From Nocardia iowensis (lineage in GTDB: Bacteria; Actinomycetota; Actinomycetes; Mycobacteriales; Mycobacteriaceae), in contig NZ_CP078145.1 in assembly GCF_019222765.1 (NCBI RefSeq), forward strand, positions 2,542,001-2,606,000: a stretch of 64,000 nucleotides of DNA. Reading direction: 5' to 3'. The position numbers and the translations under genes were made by a program. Shown here piece after piece: positions 36,503 to 46,691 of the stretch. Each line of letters opens with the position of its first letter. Position 1 is the first letter of the stretch. The notes below the pieces were generated by a model. It made no database searches and had not been told where the DNA came from. It was given only the letters and a program-made list of their open reading frames with translations.

Positions 36503-38941
36503 ATGTCGACTACCGTGCAGGCATCGCGCGCCACCGGACTGACCACGGCGGAGGTCGAGCAACGTCGCCGCGACGGGCTCAGCAACGACGTGCCGGACCG
36601 GGCCAGCCGCTCGGTCCGCGACATCATCCGGGCGAACGTCTTCACCCGGATCAACGCCATCCTCGGCGTGCTGTTCATCCTGGTACTGGCCACCGGATCG
36701 ATCATCGACGGCATGTTCGGCCTGCTGATCGTCGCCAACAGCGCGGTCGGCATCATCCAGGAGGTTCGCGCCAAGCGCACCCTGGACCAGCTGGCCATCG
36801 TCAGCCAGGCCAAGCCCACCGTGCGCCGCGACGGCAAGGCGGTCGACGTGGCGCCGCGCGAGGTGGTGCTCGACGACCTGATCGAGCTCGGCCCCGGCGA
36901 CCAGATCGTGGTCGACGGCGAGGTCGAGGAGGCCTCGCTGCTGGAAATCGACGAATCGCTGCTCACCGGCGAGGCCGATCCGATCGACAAGCAAATCGGC
37001 GACCAGGTGATGTCGGGCAGCTACGTGGTCTCCGGCGGCGGCTGCTATCGCGCCACCAAGGTCGGCAAGGACGCCTACGCCGCGAAGCTGGCCGAGGAGG
37101 CCAGCAAGTTCACGCTGGTGAAGTCGGAGCTGCGCAGCGGCATCGACACCATCCTCAAGGTGATCACCTACCTGCTGATCCCGGCGGGTCTGCTGAGCAT
37201 TTACAACCAGCTGGTCTCCAGCAAGGAATCGTGGCGGCCCGCGGTGACCGGCATGGTCGCGGCGCTGGTGCCGATGGTGCCGGAGGGTCTGGTGCTGATG
37301 ACCTCGGTCGCCTTCGCGGTCGGTGTGGTGCGGCTCGGCCGGCGCAAGTGCCTGGTGCAGGAGTTGCCCGCCATCGAGGGCCTGGCCCGAGTGGACGTGG
37401 TGTGCGCGGACAAGACCGGCACACTCACCGAGAACGGCATGCGGGTCTCCGATATCAAGACGCTGGATTCCTTCGAGGACAACGAGGTTCGGCAGGCGCT
37501 CGCCGCGTTGGCGGCCGACGATCCACGGCCGAACGCGAGCGTGCAGGCGATCGCGGAGGCGCTGCCGGACGGTCCCGGCTGGCAGCGGACCGCTGTCGCG
37601 CCGTTCTCCTCGGCCAAGAAGTGGAGCGGGTGCTCCTACGGCGAGCACGGCGACTGGCTGCTCGGCGCGCCCGACGTGCTGCTCGACGCGCACTCCGACG
37701 ACGCAAGGATGGCAGAGGAACTCGGCTCATCGGGCCTGCGCATCCTGTTGCTCGCTCGCAGCGACCGGCCGGTCGACGCCGCGGACGCGCCGGGCACCGT
37801 CCGGCCCGCCGCGCTGGTCGTGCTCGAGCAACGCGTCCGGCCGGACGCCAAGGAGACCCTCGAATACTTTGCCAGTCAGCATGTTTCGATCAAGGTGATC
37901 TCCGGCGACAATGCCGTCTCGGTGGGCGCGGTAGCGTCCTCGCTCGACCTCACCGGCGGCGACCACGCGGTCGACGCGCGGGGATTGCCCGAGGACCGCG
38001 AGCAACTCGCCGACGTGCTCGACCACGAGACCACCTTCGGCCGGGTGCGCCCGGACCAGAAGCGGGCCATGGTGGCCGCACTGCAATCGCGCGGCCACAC
38101 CGTCGCGATGACCGGCGACGGCGTGAACGATGTGCTCGCGCTCAAGGATGCCGACATCGGCGTGGCGATGGGCGCGGGCAGCCCGGCCACCCGCGCGGTG
38201 GCGCAGATCGTGTTGCTGGACAACAAATTCGCCACCCTGCCGTATGTGGTGGGCGAGGGCCGCCGGGTCATCGGCAATATCGAGCGGGTCTCGAATCTGT
38301 TCCTCACCAAGACCGTCTACTCGGTGCTGCTCGCCTTCCTGGTCGGTATCGCGGGCGTCGGTTCGCAGATCTTCGGTTACGACCCGATCGGGTATCCGTT
38401 CCTGCCGCGGCACGTCACGATCGCCGCCTGGTTCACCATCGGCATCCCGGCGTTCATCCTCTCGCTCGCCCCCAACAACGAGCGCGCGCGTAGCGGATTC
38501 GTCCGGCGCGTCATGCGTTTGGCCATCCCGTCCGGTGTGGTGATCGGTATCGCCACCTTCGTGGCCTACCTGATCGCCTATGCCGGTCCCGAGGCGAGCG
38601 CGCAGCAGAAGGAGCAGGCGGGCACCACCGCGTTGATCACCTTGATCATGATCGCCGTGTGGGTGCTGGCCATCGTGGCGCGGCCGTACGTGTGGTGGAA
38701 GGTCGTGCTGATCGCGACGTCCGTCGCCGCCTACCTGCTGTTGTTTACCGTCCCGTTCACTAGGGAATTCTTCAAGCTGGACCCCTCCAACGTGGCGCTT
38801 ACCACCGCTGCGGTGATCTGTGGCGCCATCGGCATCGTGCTCGTCGAGGTCGCCTGGTGGATCAGCGCGTCGCTGCTCGGCGAGAAGGGGCAGCTGTTCC
38901 CGACGCCGGCGGGTGGCGCCGACGACGAACTGGACACCTGA
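36503..38941 (+). CDS. ctpE: P-type cation ATPase, CtpE-like (calcium)
   Basis: A P2-type ATPase of 812 residues. It has the actuator motif LLTGEADP, the phosphorylation site D303-K-T-G-T, and the hinge [20 protein letters not shown], with about ten membrane helices ([10 protein letters not shown] marks M4). The sequence closely follows mycobacterial CtpE from N-terminus to the KTGTLTE region; CtpE is reported to import calcium. TAGCCT 7 nt upstream of ATG 36503 suggests a leaderless transcript. Confidence 0.9.
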   Translation: MSTTVQASRATGLTTAEVEQRRRDGLSNDVPDRASRSVRDIIRANVFTRINAILGVLFILVLATGSIIDGMFGLLIVANSAVGIIQEVRAKRTLDQLAIVSQAKPTVRRDGKAVDVAPREVVLDDLIELGPGDQIVVDGEVEEASLLEIDESLLTGEADPIDKQIGDQVMSGSYVVSGGGCYRATKVGKDAYAAKLAEEASKFTLVKSELRSGIDTILKVITYLLIPAGLLSIYNQLVSSKESWRPAVTGMVAALVPMVPEGLVLMTSVAFAVGVVRLGRRKCLVQELPAIEGLARVDVVCADKTGTLTENGMRVSDIKTLDSFEDNEVRQALAALAADDPRPNASVQAIAEALPDGPGWQRTAVAPFSSAKKWSGCSYGEHGDWLLGAPDVLLDAHSDDARMAEELGSSGLRILLLARSDRPVDAADAPGTVRPAALVVLEQRVRPDAKETLEYFASQHVSIKVISGDNAVSVGAVASSLDLTGGDHAVDARGLPEDREQLADVLDHETTFGRVRPDQKRAMVAALQSRGHTVAMTGDGVNDVLALKDADIGVAMGAGSPATRAVAQIVLLDNKFATLPYVVGEGRRVIGNIERVSNLFLTKTVYSVLLAFLVGIAGVGSQIFGYDPIGYPFLPRHVTIAAWFTIGIPAFILSLAPNNERARSGFVRRVMRLAIPSGVVIGIATFVAYLIAYAGPEASAQQKEQAGTTALITLIMIAVWVLAIVARPYVWWKVVLIATSVAAYLLLFTVPFTREFFKLDPSNVALTTAAVICGAIGIVLVEVAWWISASLLGEKGQLFPTPAGGADDELDT

Positions 38942-39005
38942 CCCGGCGCGCCGCGAGAAGCCTTGTGCGAAGCGATCATTCAGTGTTGGAGTACCTTCTC
39001 CGAAT

Positions 39006-39824
39006 ATGGAGGTACTGCTGCACCAGATCGACGCGTTTGCCGACGCACCGTTCTCGGGCAACCCGGCCGCGGTGATGCCGCTCCCGTCGTGGCTCCCGGA
39101 TTCGTTGCTGCAACACCTGGCCGAGGAGAACAATCTGGCCGAAACCGCCTTCTACACCGCGGAATTACCGCCGGAGGCGGGTGCGCCGCCGGGAGACTGG
39201 CCCGCCTTCCACCTCCGCTGGTTCACTCCTCTGGTCGAGGTCGACATGTGCGGGCACGCCACGCTGGCCAGTGCCGCACAGATTTTGGAGGACATGCACC
39301 CCGGCGCGGACCGAGTGAGCTTCTTCACACGCAGCGGTTGGTTACACGTCGACCGCACCGACGACGACGAATTCGTGCTCGATCTGCCCGCGGTGCCCGC
39401 TACCGCGGTGGAACCCGACATCACGCTGGTTGCCGCGCTCGGCGTGCGCCCCGTGCGGGCATACACCGGTACCGACGAGGTCATCGTGGTGGCCACCGAG
39501 CAGGAAGTCCGCGACACCGCGCCGATTTTCACCGCGTTCCCCCCGGTGGCCCGCGGCGTCATCGTCACGGCGCGCGGCGAGACCGCCGACTTCGTCTCCC
39601 GCTTCTTCGCCCCCGGCGTGGGAGTCATGGAGGACCCGGTCACCGGATCGGCGCACGCCCAACTGGTTCCGCTCTGGGCCGACGAACTCGGCCGTACCGA
39701 ACTCACCGCCCGCCAGCTGTCCCGGCGGGGCGGCAGCCTGCGCTGCGAGCTCGCTGGTGACCGCGTGCTGCTCGTGGGCCGCTGCCGCCGTTATCTGGAC
39801 GGCGTTGTGCGCCTTCCGGATTGA
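39006..39824 (+). CDS. PhzF family isomerase/epimerase-like protein
   Basis: A 272-residue PhzF-fold protein. E46 in NNLAETAF is the catalytic glutamate position of PhzF, and MCGHATLASA and EDPVTGSAH are the other family motifs. The family includes phenazine and amino-acid isomerases, but most members have no assigned substrate; there are no phenazine genes here. ATG 39006 gives the conserved start VLLHQIDAFADAPFSGNPAAV. It follows ctpE by 64 bp. Confidence 0.85.
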   Translation: MEVLLHQIDAFADAPFSGNPAAVMPLPSWLPDSLLQHLAEENNLAETAFYTAELPPEAGAPPGDWPAFHLRWFTPLVEVDMCGHATLASAAQILEDMHPGADRVSFFTRSGWLHVDRTDDDEFVLDLPAVPATAVEPDITLVAALGVRPVRAYTGTDEVIVVATEQEVRDTAPIFTAFPPVARGVIVTARGETADFVSRFFAPGVGVMEDPVTGSAHAQLVPLWADELGRTELTARQLSRRGGSLRCELAGDRVLLVGRCRRYLDGVVRLPD

Positions 39825-39834
39825 CCCGGGCCAT

Positions 39835-39879
39835 CGCGACTCGCGCGTGCTGTCACAAAGTCTCGCGCGCCGAGTCGCG
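39835..39879. terminator. Hairpin after phzF-like gene
   Basis: CGCGACTCG (39835-39843) pairs with CGAGTCGCG (39871-39879), with further GC pairing inside (one bulge). It starts 11 bp after the stop codon. Confidence 0.5.
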
Positions 39880-39925
39880 CTTTGTCACCGCGCCGCAACG
39901 AACCACCTACGCGGCGTGGTGATCT

Positions 39926-39975
39926 CAGGCCTTCGCCGGGATGAAGCGGGGTTGAATCATCCCGGCGAAGGTCTG
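39926..39975. repeat. 18-bp hairpin between convergent genes
   Basis: CAGGCCTTCGCCGGGATG pairs with CATCCCGGCGAAGGTCTG at 17 of 18 positions around a 14-nt loop. It is the second hairpin in the 259-bp space between the PhzF-like gene and the convergent membrane protein gene, and may be the terminator for the latter. Nothing else is seen in this gap. Confidence 0.55.
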
Positions 39976-40083
39976 TCCCTCCGGGGCCGCAACGACGGGC
40001 GGTGCGTGGCACATGGCCGGGGCAAATGTCGAGCAGGGCTCTCGATGGTGTCCACTCGTGCCCGCGCGTCCAGGATTCGAGGG

Positions 40084-40752
40084 TTACTGGTCGGGGATGG
40101 GGCCGTCGTCCGGGCCGGGGAGGACGACGTCGTGTTGGTCTGGCGGAAGGGGGACTACGGCGAAGCGGCCCGCCACGGCGTCGGCGGGGAGGGCTTCTAC
40201 CGCGCGGATGCCGGACTGGGCGGCGAGGTTTCGGAGGCCGGTGAGCGGGCCTCGGAGTACCAGGCCGACGGTGCAGGCGCAGCCGGAGCGGAGGCGGGCG
40301 GCGGTGAGGGCGGCGATGCGGGCGGAGCGATCGTCGGGGGTGGTGCGGGGGAGTGACCATGCGGCCGATTCCGCGGAGGCGATCGCGGCGGCGTCGCCCG
40401 CGGGGACCGGGACGGCGATCAAGGGGGTTTGCACGCGGGGGATCGAAACCTGGTAGAGCACTTGGGATATCCGCATGCCACCGCTGTGTGGCGGGATGTG
40501 TTCCGGCGCAAGGGGTTCGGTGAACGAAACGAGGGCCCAATGGTCGGCGGTGTCCGTGCCGTTCAGTGAATTCTTGGCTCGCGCAAGGTAATCCGAGACC
40601 TGCTCGCCGCGCTCCGGACCGAGTCGATCGGTGAAGACACCCGCCTTGCGCGGCGGGTTCAGCACGCCGAGCAGCACGATGAAGACAACCAGCGCGACGG
40701 CCGCCGCCACGAGGGCGAGCGGCCCCCGCGACAGCGCCCGCCGGTCAGGCAT
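40084..40752 (-). CDS. Single-pass membrane protein of unknown function
   Basis: A 222-residue protein with one N-terminal membrane anchor ([20 protein letters not shown], about 11-30) and an outside domain containing [26 protein letters not shown] and two close cysteines (SGCACTVG). I do not recognise the family. Its ATG overlaps the rluD stop by 8 bp, so it is the last gene of an lspA-rluD operon. Confidence 0.75.
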   Translation of the reverse strand: MPDRRALSRGPLALVAAAVALVVFIVLLGVLNPPRKAGVFTDRLGPERGEQVSDYLARAKNSLNGTDTADHWALVSFTEPLAPEHIPPHSGGMRISQVLYQVSIPRVQTPLIAVPVPAGDAAAIASAESAAWSLPRTTPDDRSARIAALTAARLRSGCACTVGLVLRGPLTGLRNLAAQSGIRAVEALPADAVAGRFAVVPLPPDQHDVVLPGPDDGPIPDQ

Positions 40753-41671
40753 TGCGCAGGACGTCCAGTGCGTGCTTCAGGTCGTCCGGGTATTCGCTGG
40801 TGATCTCCAGCCAGCGGCCGTCCGCGGGATGGTTGAAGCCGAGCGAACGGGCATGCAGCCATTGCCTTTCCAGCCCGAGTCGGTCGGCCAGACGCGGGTC
40901 GGCGCCGTAGGTGAGGTCGCCACAGCATGGGTGCCGGATCGCGGAGAAGTGCACCCGGATCTGGTGCGTGCGGCCGGTTTCCAGATGAATATCCAGCAGG
41001 CTCGCCGCCTGGAACGCCTCGACGGTGTCGTAGTGCGTGATGCTCGGTCGCCCGTCCGCGGTGACCGCGAACTTCCAGTCGTTGCCGCGGGCCCGCCCGA
41101 TCGGGGCATCGATGGTGCCGCTGCTCGGATCCGGATGTCCTTGCACCAGTGCGTGATACCGCTTGTCCACGGTGCGCTGCTTGAACGCGCGCTTGAGCAC
41201 CGTGTACGCGTGCTCGGACTGCGCGACCACCATCACCCCGGAGGTCCCCACGTCGAGCCGGTGCACGATGCCCTGCCGTTCGTGCGCGCCGGAGGTGGAG
41301 ATCCGGTACCCGGCCGCGGCCAGTCCGCCGATCACGGTCGGACCGGTCCAGCCGACGCCGGTGTGCGCCGCGACGCCGACCGGCTTGTCCACCGCGACGA
41401 TGTCGTCGTCGGCGTAGAGGATCCGCATCCCCTCGACCGGTGCGACCTCGATGGACAGTTCCCGCTTCGGCTCCGGGAAGATCACCTCGAGCCAGGCGCC
41501 CGCGGCCAGCCGATCGGATTTGCCCGCCGCGACGCCGTCGAGCTGCACGGCGCCTTCCTCGGCGAGGGCGGCGACGGCGGTGCGGGACAGGCCGAGCAGC
41601 CGCGACAGGCCCGCGTCGACCCGCATGCCGTCGAGCCCGTCGGGAACGGGCATGGTTCGTGTTTCCCTCAT
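40745..41671 (-). CDS. rluD: RluD-type 23S rRNA pseudouridine synthase
   Basis: A 308-residue enzyme that makes pseudouridines in 23S rRNA. An S4 domain (about 8-65) precedes the RluA-family catalytic domain; the active-site aspartate is D140 in HRLDVGTSG, and [12 protein letters not shown] is the second family block. The ATG start is in an ATGA overlap with lspA, the same pairing as Rv1539-Rv1540 in M. tuberculosis. Confidence 0.94.
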   Translation of the reverse strand: MRETRTMPVPDGLDGMRVDAGLSRLLGLSRTAVAALAEEGAVQLDGVAAGKSDRLAAGAWLEVIFPEPKRELSIEVAPVEGMRILYADDDIVAVDKPVGVAAHTGVGWTGPTVIGGLAAAGYRISTSGAHERQGIVHRLDVGTSGVMVVAQSEHAYTVLKRAFKQRTVDKRYHALVQGHPDPSSGTIDAPIGRARGNDWKFAVTADGRPSITHYDTVEAFQAASLLDIHLETGRTHQIRVHFSAIRHPCCGDLTYGADPRLADRLGLERQWLHARSLGFNHPADGRWLEITSEYPDDLKHALDVLRNA

Positions 41672-42303
41672 GCCGCGTTCCCTTCGCTGGTGGACTTCTT
41701 GCTGGTGGTCTCGGCCGCAGCGTCGGTGCCCGCCGGCTCGCCACGCCCGGTGCGGGTCCCGTTCGGCTCGAAGCCGAACAGGGTCAACACCACCAGCAGG
41801 ATCGCGCCGCAGACGATCGACGAGTCCGCCACGTTGAACACCGGCCACCAGCCGATCGCGATGAAGTCGACCACGTGCCCCTGCAACGGTCCCGGCGCGC
41901 GGAACATGCGGTCCACCAAGTTGCCGAGCGCGCCGCCGAGCACCATGCCGAGCCCGATGGCCCACCACAGCGACCGCAGCGTGCGCCCGATGCGCACCAC
42001 GCCGATCACCACGGCCGTCGCGACCAGTGTCAGCAGCCAGGTCATGCCGGTCGCCATCGAGAAGGCGGCACCGGGATTGCGCACCAGGCTCAGCCGGGCG
42101 AAGTCGCCGATGATCGATACCGGCTGGCCCGGTTTCAGGTTCGCCACGATGATGCTCTTGGTGAGCAGGTCGAGTCCGAGCAGGATTACCGCGATGACGA
42201 GTAAGGTCCGCAGCCGCTGGGGCGGAGTCGCTGGGTTCGCCTCCTCGGCGGTGTTTGCTGGGTTCTCCTCGGGCGGCGGGGCATCACTCACACGCACCAT
42301 CAT
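41668..42303 (-). CDS. lspA: Lipoprotein signal peptidase (signal peptidase II)
   Basis: LspA removes signal peptides from prolipoproteins in the membrane; several lipoproteins are encoded in this window. The 211-residue protein has four membrane helices and both catalytic aspartates, D131 in GNLVDRM and D160 in FNVADSSI. The polar N-terminal 30 residues and a C-terminal tail of about 40 residues exceed E. coli LspA. Start ATG 42303 or 42300. It is divergent from a lipoprotein gene. Confidence 0.94.
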   Translation of the reverse strand: MMVRVSDAPPPEENPANTAEEANPATPPQRLRTLLVIAVILLGLDLLTKSIIVANLKPGQPVSIIGDFARLSLVRNPGAAFSMATGMTWLLTLVATAVVIGVVRIGRTLRSLWWAIGLGMVLGGALGNLVDRMFRAPGPLQGHVVDFIAIGWWPVFNVADSSIVCGAILLVVLTLFGFEPNGTRTGRGEPAGTDAAAETTSKKSTSEGNAA

Positions 42304-42385
42304 CTCTCGAGCTACGCGACACCTTGTGCGGTGGTCACCCGCAAGTCCCAGCTGACACTCAGGAACCGGTCGTACTCTGTTGCTC

Positions 42386-43333
42386 GTGACGGTGTTGTCT
42401 TCCCACCACATCCCCAGGTTCGCGCGCTCGGGTGTGTTGCTCTTAGTGCTCGCGGTCGGGCTGACCGCGTTCGGAACCGGTTGCAGCGACGGCGCCGAGT
42501 CGCGTTCGGAGTCCGACAGCACCGAGCCGCTCGGCATCGGCAAGGGGGTGACCGTGCCGATCCCGGCCGCGATCACCACCGTCGTCTCGCCGGGCGCCGA
42601 GCCGCGCTCGCTGCTGCGCCCCGACTATCCGGCGGGCACCGTGCAGCAAGTGACGTTGCATACCTCGCATCGCATCGAGCAGCAGATCAACGATCAGCCC
42701 GCGCGCGACTTCTCCGCGCCCGACCTGTCGATCCCGATGACCGCGCACACCGACGCGGACGGCATCGATCTCACGCTCGGCACCGTCACCACCCCGGACC
42801 CGTCGCTGGCCAAGGCGTTCACCAAGACCGGTGGTTCGCATGCCGGGTTCGATCTGAGCGACCTCGGCGCCATCACCGCGCTGCGGCTCGAACCTGCCCC
42901 TGACACCTCCAACCCGGCAAGGGCCGCGCTGGAACAGGCCTTCTATCAGGCGGTCTACCGCTCGATCGCATTCCCCGACCAGCCGGTCGGCGAGGGCGCG
43001 GTGTGGACGGTGCGCCAGGAAGTCAGCGGCGGGGTCACCCTCGAGCAGATCACCACGGCGACGCTGACCAAACGCGACGGTGACCGGCTGACCATCGAAT
43101 TGGACGTCACGCAGCAGCCGAAGTCCACGGTGTGGAACCTGCCCAACAACGCGGGCAAGCTCGACATCAAGGATTACGTCATGCAGGGCACCGGCACCAT
43201 CACCGTCGATCTCGGCCTGCCGCTGCCGGTCTCCGGGACCATCACGGTCGGCGGACATCAGGGCTATCACGATCCGCGCAGCTCGAGCGTGCTGCAGCAG
43301 ACGATCGACACGCAGGTGTCGTGGACGGAGTGA
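42386..43333 (+). CDS. Lipoprotein of DUF6263 type
   Basis: A 315-residue protein with a signal peptide and probable lipid attachment at C33 (FGTGC). The mature part has the beta-rich pattern [24 protein letters not shown] and ends in a repeat-like sheet; it resembles the DUF6263 family, unknown in function. TACTCT (42373-42378) 7 nt before GTG 42386 suggests a leaderless start. The stop overlaps the next lipoprotein gene (GTGA). Confidence 0.7.
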   Translation: MTVLSSHHIPRFARSGVLLLVLAVGLTAFGTGCSDGAESRSESDSTEPLGIGKGVTVPIPAAITTVVSPGAEPRSLLRPDYPAGTVQQVTLHTSHRIEQQINDQPARDFSAPDLSIPMTAHTDADGIDLTLGTVTTPDPSLAKAFTKTGGSHAGFDLSDLGAITALRLEPAPDTSNPARAALEQAFYQAVYRSIAFPDQPVGEGAVWTVRQEVSGGVTLEQITTATLTKRDGDRLTIELDVTQQPKSTVWNLPNNAGKLDIKDYVMQGTGTITVDLGLPLPVSGTITVGGHQGYHDPRSSSVLQQTIDTQVSWTE

Positions 43334-44049
43334 CCCGCGGCCGCGGCCTCTTGCTGGCCGTCGTGACCGCCGCGTTCGCCGCGGCATGCGGATCATCGGA
43401 ATCAGCGGCCCCCGACTCGGCGGAGTTGCCGCCGCTCGGTCCGGTCACGGCCGCGGCGCCGGTGACCGGGACACCGACCGCCGACGCCGCTCGGTTGCGC
43501 GAGCAACTGCTGACGACGGCGAACCTGCCGCCGAACTTCACCGCGCTACCCACCCGCGCCGACGCGCCCGCGGGTGTCAAGCAGACAGCGCCGACCGATC
43601 CGGCGGAATGCGCGACAGTGCTGACACCGCTGGGCGCGCAGCGGTCCGGCGCGCTGGCCACGGCCGCCGTTCAGTACGCGGGTCCGAGTTTCTCCAGCAT
43701 CGACATCGATGCGGCGAGTTTCCCGAATGACGCGGTGGCGTCCGCGTTTTCGGACGTGCAGGCGACATTGCGCCGCTGCACCCACTATTCCGGCGCCGAC
43801 GCCACCGATATTCCGATCGACTACCGCGTCTGTGGCTTCGCGCCGCCGCAAGCCGGGGACGCGGTCACCGCGTTCGAGGTGCGCGCCACCAGTGATGGGC
43901 TGACGCTGCATTCCTCGGTCGCGATCGTGCAGGTCGGCAGCACGCTGGCACAGGTGGCGGTGACCGCACCGGAACCGGTCGATGCCAGGGTGCTCAGCGA
44001 TCTCACCGCCGCGCAGGTGCGTCGGTTGCACGGTGTTTCGGGGCCTTGA
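43330..44049 (+). CDS. Putative lipoprotein, unknown family
   Basis: A 239-residue exported protein with lipidation expected at C20 (AFAAAC). The mature domain has three further cysteines (ECATVL, RRCTHY, RVCGF) and the segments ANLPPNFTALPTR and YAGPSFSSIDIDAASFPND, somewhat like mycobacterial extracellular sensor domains, but I cannot assign it. The GTG start at 43330 overlaps the previous stop, so the two lipoproteins form an operon. Confidence 0.7.
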   Translation: MTRGRGLLLAVVTAAFAAACGSSESAAPDSAELPPLGPVTAAAPVTGTPTADAARLREQLLTTANLPPNFTALPTRADAPAGVKQTAPTDPAECATVLTPLGAQRSGALATAAVQYAGPSFSSIDIDAASFPNDAVASAFSDVQATLRRCTHYSGADATDIPIDYRVCGFAPPQAGDAVTAFEVRATSDGLTLHSSVAIVQVGSTLAQVAVTAPEPVDARVLSDLTAAQVRRLHGVSGP

Positions 44050-44131
44050 TCAGGGTGGATTCGCCGTGCTCTGCCATTCGGCCGGGCTACGCTCGACAAC
44101 GTCCGACACATCGCCTCGACGGAGGTTCCTC

Positions 44132-44593
44132 ATGTCTGATGTCAAGCCCGTTCCCGACGGGTATCCGGTGGTGTCACCGGGACTCGCGATCGACGGCGCC
44201 GCGGCCGCGATCGATTTCTACAAGCACGTGTTCGGCGCATCGGAGCGGATGCGCATGCCGGGGCCGGACGGCAAGGTCGCGCACTGCGAGTTGATGTTCG
44301 GAAATTCGCTGGTCATGGTCGGCGACCCGTCCGAGGAGATGGATTTCCTCGACCCGAAGCGGTTCGGTGGCACTCCGGTCAACCTGTACGTGTACGTCGA
44401 GGACGCGGATGCCGCGTTTTCCGCCGCACTCACCGCGGGGGCCAGGGAACTCACCCCGATGACCACGCAGTTCTACGGCGACCGCAGCGGCGCCTTCGAG
44501 GACCCGTGGGGTCATCGCTGGACCGTGGCCACCCACATCGAGGATGTCCCGCCGGACGAGATGGATCGGCGGATGGCGGAACTGTTCGGCTAG
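44132..44593 (+). CDS. VOC (glyoxalase/PhnB-like) family protein
   Basis: A 153-residue vicinal-oxygen-chelate fold protein: PGLAIDGAAAAIDFYKHVFGASERMRMPGPDGKVAHCEL is cut by the usual beta-alpha-beta turns, and DPWGHRWTVATHIEDV is the PhnB-like ending. The reaction is unknown. ATG 44132 follows GGAGG by 6 nt. Its TAG stop shares a CTAG with the stop of the convergent Rieske gene. Confidence 0.85.
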   Translation: MSDVKPVPDGYPVVSPGLAIDGAAAAIDFYKHVFGASERMRMPGPDGKVAHCELMFGNSLVMVGDPSEEMDFLDPKRFGGTPVNLYVYVEDADAAFSAALTAGARELTPMTTQFYGDRSGAFEDPWGHRWTVATHIEDVPPDEMDRRMAELFG

Positions 44594-45039
44594 CCTGCCA
44601 GCACCGAATCACCCACGACCCGAACAGCTTTCGGGGGCAGCGGCTTGGCCGCCGGGCCGTTCGAGACCGCACCGTCCAGGCCGAACCTGCTGCCGTGGCA
44701 GGGACAGTTGATGGTGCCGTCGGACACCGAGGTCACCTTGCAACCGGCATGCGTACAGACCGCGGACAGGCCGACGAAAGTGCCTGCGTGCGGCTGGGTC
44801 ACCACGGTGTCGCCGACGATCACCCCGCCGCCGACGGGAATATCGGCGGTCTTGGCGAGCGCTTTGCCGCCGGTCTGGTCCGCTGTCGCCGATTTCCCGT
44901 CCGGCGTGGGAGTCGGTGGGGCAGTGGACTTCTCCTTGCCGTCGGTGGTGCATGCGGTCAGCGTCGCCGCCGCGACAACGGCGCCAGCGCCTGCCGCGAC
45001 CACACCGCGGCGGGTGAGAACCGATTCGTCGTGCGTCAT
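44590..45039 (-). CDS. Tat-exported Rieske [2Fe-2S] lipoprotein
   Basis: A 149-residue protein with a twin-arginine signal (TRRGVVAAGAGAVV) followed by a lipobox (TLTAC), a Thr/Pro/Lys-rich linker and a Rieske domain. The cluster ligands are C95/H97 and C112/H115, with C100 and C114 placed for the stabilising disulfide (CTHAGC and CPCHGS). It should be a membrane-anchored electron carrier outside the cell; the partner is not encoded nearby. ATG 45039 follows GAGGAG. Confidence 0.9.
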   Translation of the reverse strand: MTHDESVLTRRGVVAAGAGAVVAAATLTACTTDGKEKSTAPPTPTPDGKSATADQTGGKALAKTADIPVGGGVIVGDTVVTQPHAGTFVGLSAVCTHAGCKVTSVSDGTINCPCHGSRFGLDGAVSNGPAAKPLPPKAVRVVGDSVLAG

Positions 45040-45243
45040 GGGGTCTCCTCGATGTGCGGCCGTCGACATACCGGCCGAAGCGATCCCCGAACTCCACGCT
45101 GCGCCGGTACCGCTCCTTGCATTGTCAAACGAGGCAGCGCGGCCAACGGTTCGAACCGACATGCACGACACCCGCGAATCGGCGTGTCGACGCACGAATT
45201 GCGCGCGCGAACAATGGGGTGGACGAGCGCGCACACTCTCCGC

Positions 45244-45307
45244 TAGCGTCTGGCTCATGTCCAGTCCCGAGGCGTCCAGACACTAGCCACCGGTTCTTCG
45301 GTGGCTA
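45244..45307 (+). promoter_or_regulatory. Leaderless promoter, leader peptide and hairpin upstream of the Cmx-like gene
   Basis: TAGCGT (45244-45249) lies 7 nt before the ATG at 45257, giving a leaderless leader ORF. Its TAG stop is also the first three bases of a perfect 9-bp hairpin: TAGCCACCG (45284-45292), loop GTTCTT, CGGTGGCTA (45299-45307). Ribosome position on the ORF would decide whether the hairpin forms. Attenuation is inferred. Confidence 0.45.
45257..45286 (+). CDS. Candidate 9-residue leader peptide (MSSPEASRH)
   Basis: ATG, eight further codons and TAG, placed 7 nt after a -10 element and directly abutting a hairpin. Short leader peptides control several chloramphenicol-resistance genes by ribosome stalling; the exporter gene starts 214 bp downstream. 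Confidence 0.4.
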   Translation: MSSPEASRH

Positions 45308-45365
45308 CCTGTGATCCCACTCGCGCCGCCGAATCACCGTCGCACGGACTGTCTTTCCGCGATTC

Positions 45366-45395
45366 CCGCTATGCCGGTCTCGCGTTCCGCTATGC
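45366..45395. repeat. CCGCTATGC direct repeat, 21-bp spacing
   Basis: CCGCTATGC occurs at 45366 and 45387, two helical turns apart, in the 214-bp stretch between the leader peptide and the exporter gene. It may be a regulator site. Nothing else is recognised in that stretch. Confidence 0.3.
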
Positions 45396-45500
45396 GATTA
45401 CCTCCGCACGCCCCGCCTGGACCCGCTGCGTCAGCAGCCGGTGCCCGGCCGTCGCGGCGTGCCTGTGATCGCACACCACTGCGACCGTGGAGTTCTGCTC

Positions 45501-46691
45501 ATGCCTTTCGTCATCTACGTCCTGGGACTGGCGGTATTCGCCCAGGGAACGTCCGAATTCATGCTGTCCGGCCTGGTGCCCGACATCGCCGCCGAACTGA
45601 ATGCCTCCGTCCCCGCCGCAGGGGCGTTGACCTCGGCTTTCGCCGTGGGGATGAGCGTCGGGGCGCCGCTGATGGCGGTGCTGTCCCTGCGCTGGCCGCG
45701 GCGCCGGGCACTGCTCGTCTTCCTGCTCGCGTTTCTGATCGTGCACGTCGTCGGCGCGGTCAGCACCAGCTTCGCCGTGCTCGTCACGACCAGAGTCCTC
45801 GGCGCGCTGGCCAACGCCGGCTTCCTCGCCGTCGGCCTGGCGACGGCGACCAGCATGGTCGAGCCGAACGCGAAGGGGCGGGCCACCTCGGTGCTGTTGA
45901 GCGGCATCACGCTCGCCTGTGTCGCCGGGGTGCCCGCGGGTGCCGTGCTCGGCCAGGCGTTCGGGTGGCGTTCGGCGTTCTGGGCGGTGGCCGTCGTCTC
46001 CGCACCGGCCGCCTACGCCATCCTCCGATCGGTGCCGAACACCGTCCCGGCCAGCGGCACCACGGCTGCTCCCGGCGCCCGCCGGGAAGCACGCGTCCTG
46101 CGCCGTCCTCGACTGCTGGTCCTGCTGCTCTGCGGGGCACTGGTCAATGCGGGCACCTTCTGCACGTTCATCTATCTGGCGCCACTCGTGACCGAGGTCA
46201 GTGGACTCACCCAGGCGTGGGTACCGGCCGCGCTGGCGCTGTTCGGGCTCGGGTCGTTCGCCGGTGTGACCGTCGGCGGTCGGCTGGCGGATTCGCGGCC
46301 GCTGCGGCTGCTGATTCCCGGCGGCATCGTGCTGCTCGCCGGGTGGCTGCTCGGTACGGTAGCCGCGGGCAGCGCGATGGTGGCGCTCCCGCTGGTGTTC
46401 GTGCAGGGAGCGCTGTCGTTCGCGGTCGGATCGACGTTGATCGCGCAGGTGCTGTACGCGGCGACCGAGGCGCCGTCGCTGGGTGGTGCCTTCGCGACCG
46501 CCGCGCTGAATGTGGGCGCGGCGGTCGGCCCCGCCCTCGGCGGCCTGGCGATCGGCGCCGGATTCGGCTTCCGCTCTCCGCTGGGGGTCAGCGCGGTGCT
46601 GGTGGCGGCGGCATTCGTCGCGGCAGGCGCGGCCGAGGTGGTACGTCGGATCAGGTCGACCCCCGCCGACGAGGTGCTGATCTCCCGTTGA
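45501..46691 (+). CDS. cmx: MFS efflux pump, Cmx/CmrA chloramphenicol-exporter type
   Basis: A 396-residue, 12-helix major facilitator permease. The start MPFVIYVLGLAVFAQGTSEF and MLSGLVPDIAAEL closely match the Cmx/CmrA chloramphenicol exporters of Corynebacterium and Rhodococcus, also in length (about 391). It should use the proton gradient to export amphenicols; actual substrate is unproven. ATG 45501 has a weak GGAG upstream. Its stop abuts the stop of the convergent regulator with no gap. Confidence 0.85.
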   Translation: MPFVIYVLGLAVFAQGTSEFMLSGLVPDIAAELNASVPAAGALTSAFAVGMSVGAPLMAVLSLRWPRRRALLVFLLAFLIVHVVGAVSTSFAVLVTTRVLGALANAGFLAVGLATATSMVEPNAKGRATSVLLSGITLACVAGVPAGAVLGQAFGWRSAFWAVAVVSAPAAYAILRSVPNTVPASGTTAAPGARREARVLRRPRLLVLLLCGALVNAGTFCTFIYLAPLVTEVSGLTQAWVPAALALFGLGSFAGVTVGGRLADSRPLRLLIPGGIVLLAGWLLGTVAAGSAMVALPLVFVQGALSFAVGSTLIAQVLYAATEAPSLGGAFATAALNVGAAVGPALGGLAIGAGFGFRSPLGVSAVLVAAAFVAAGAAEVVRRIRSTPADEVLISR

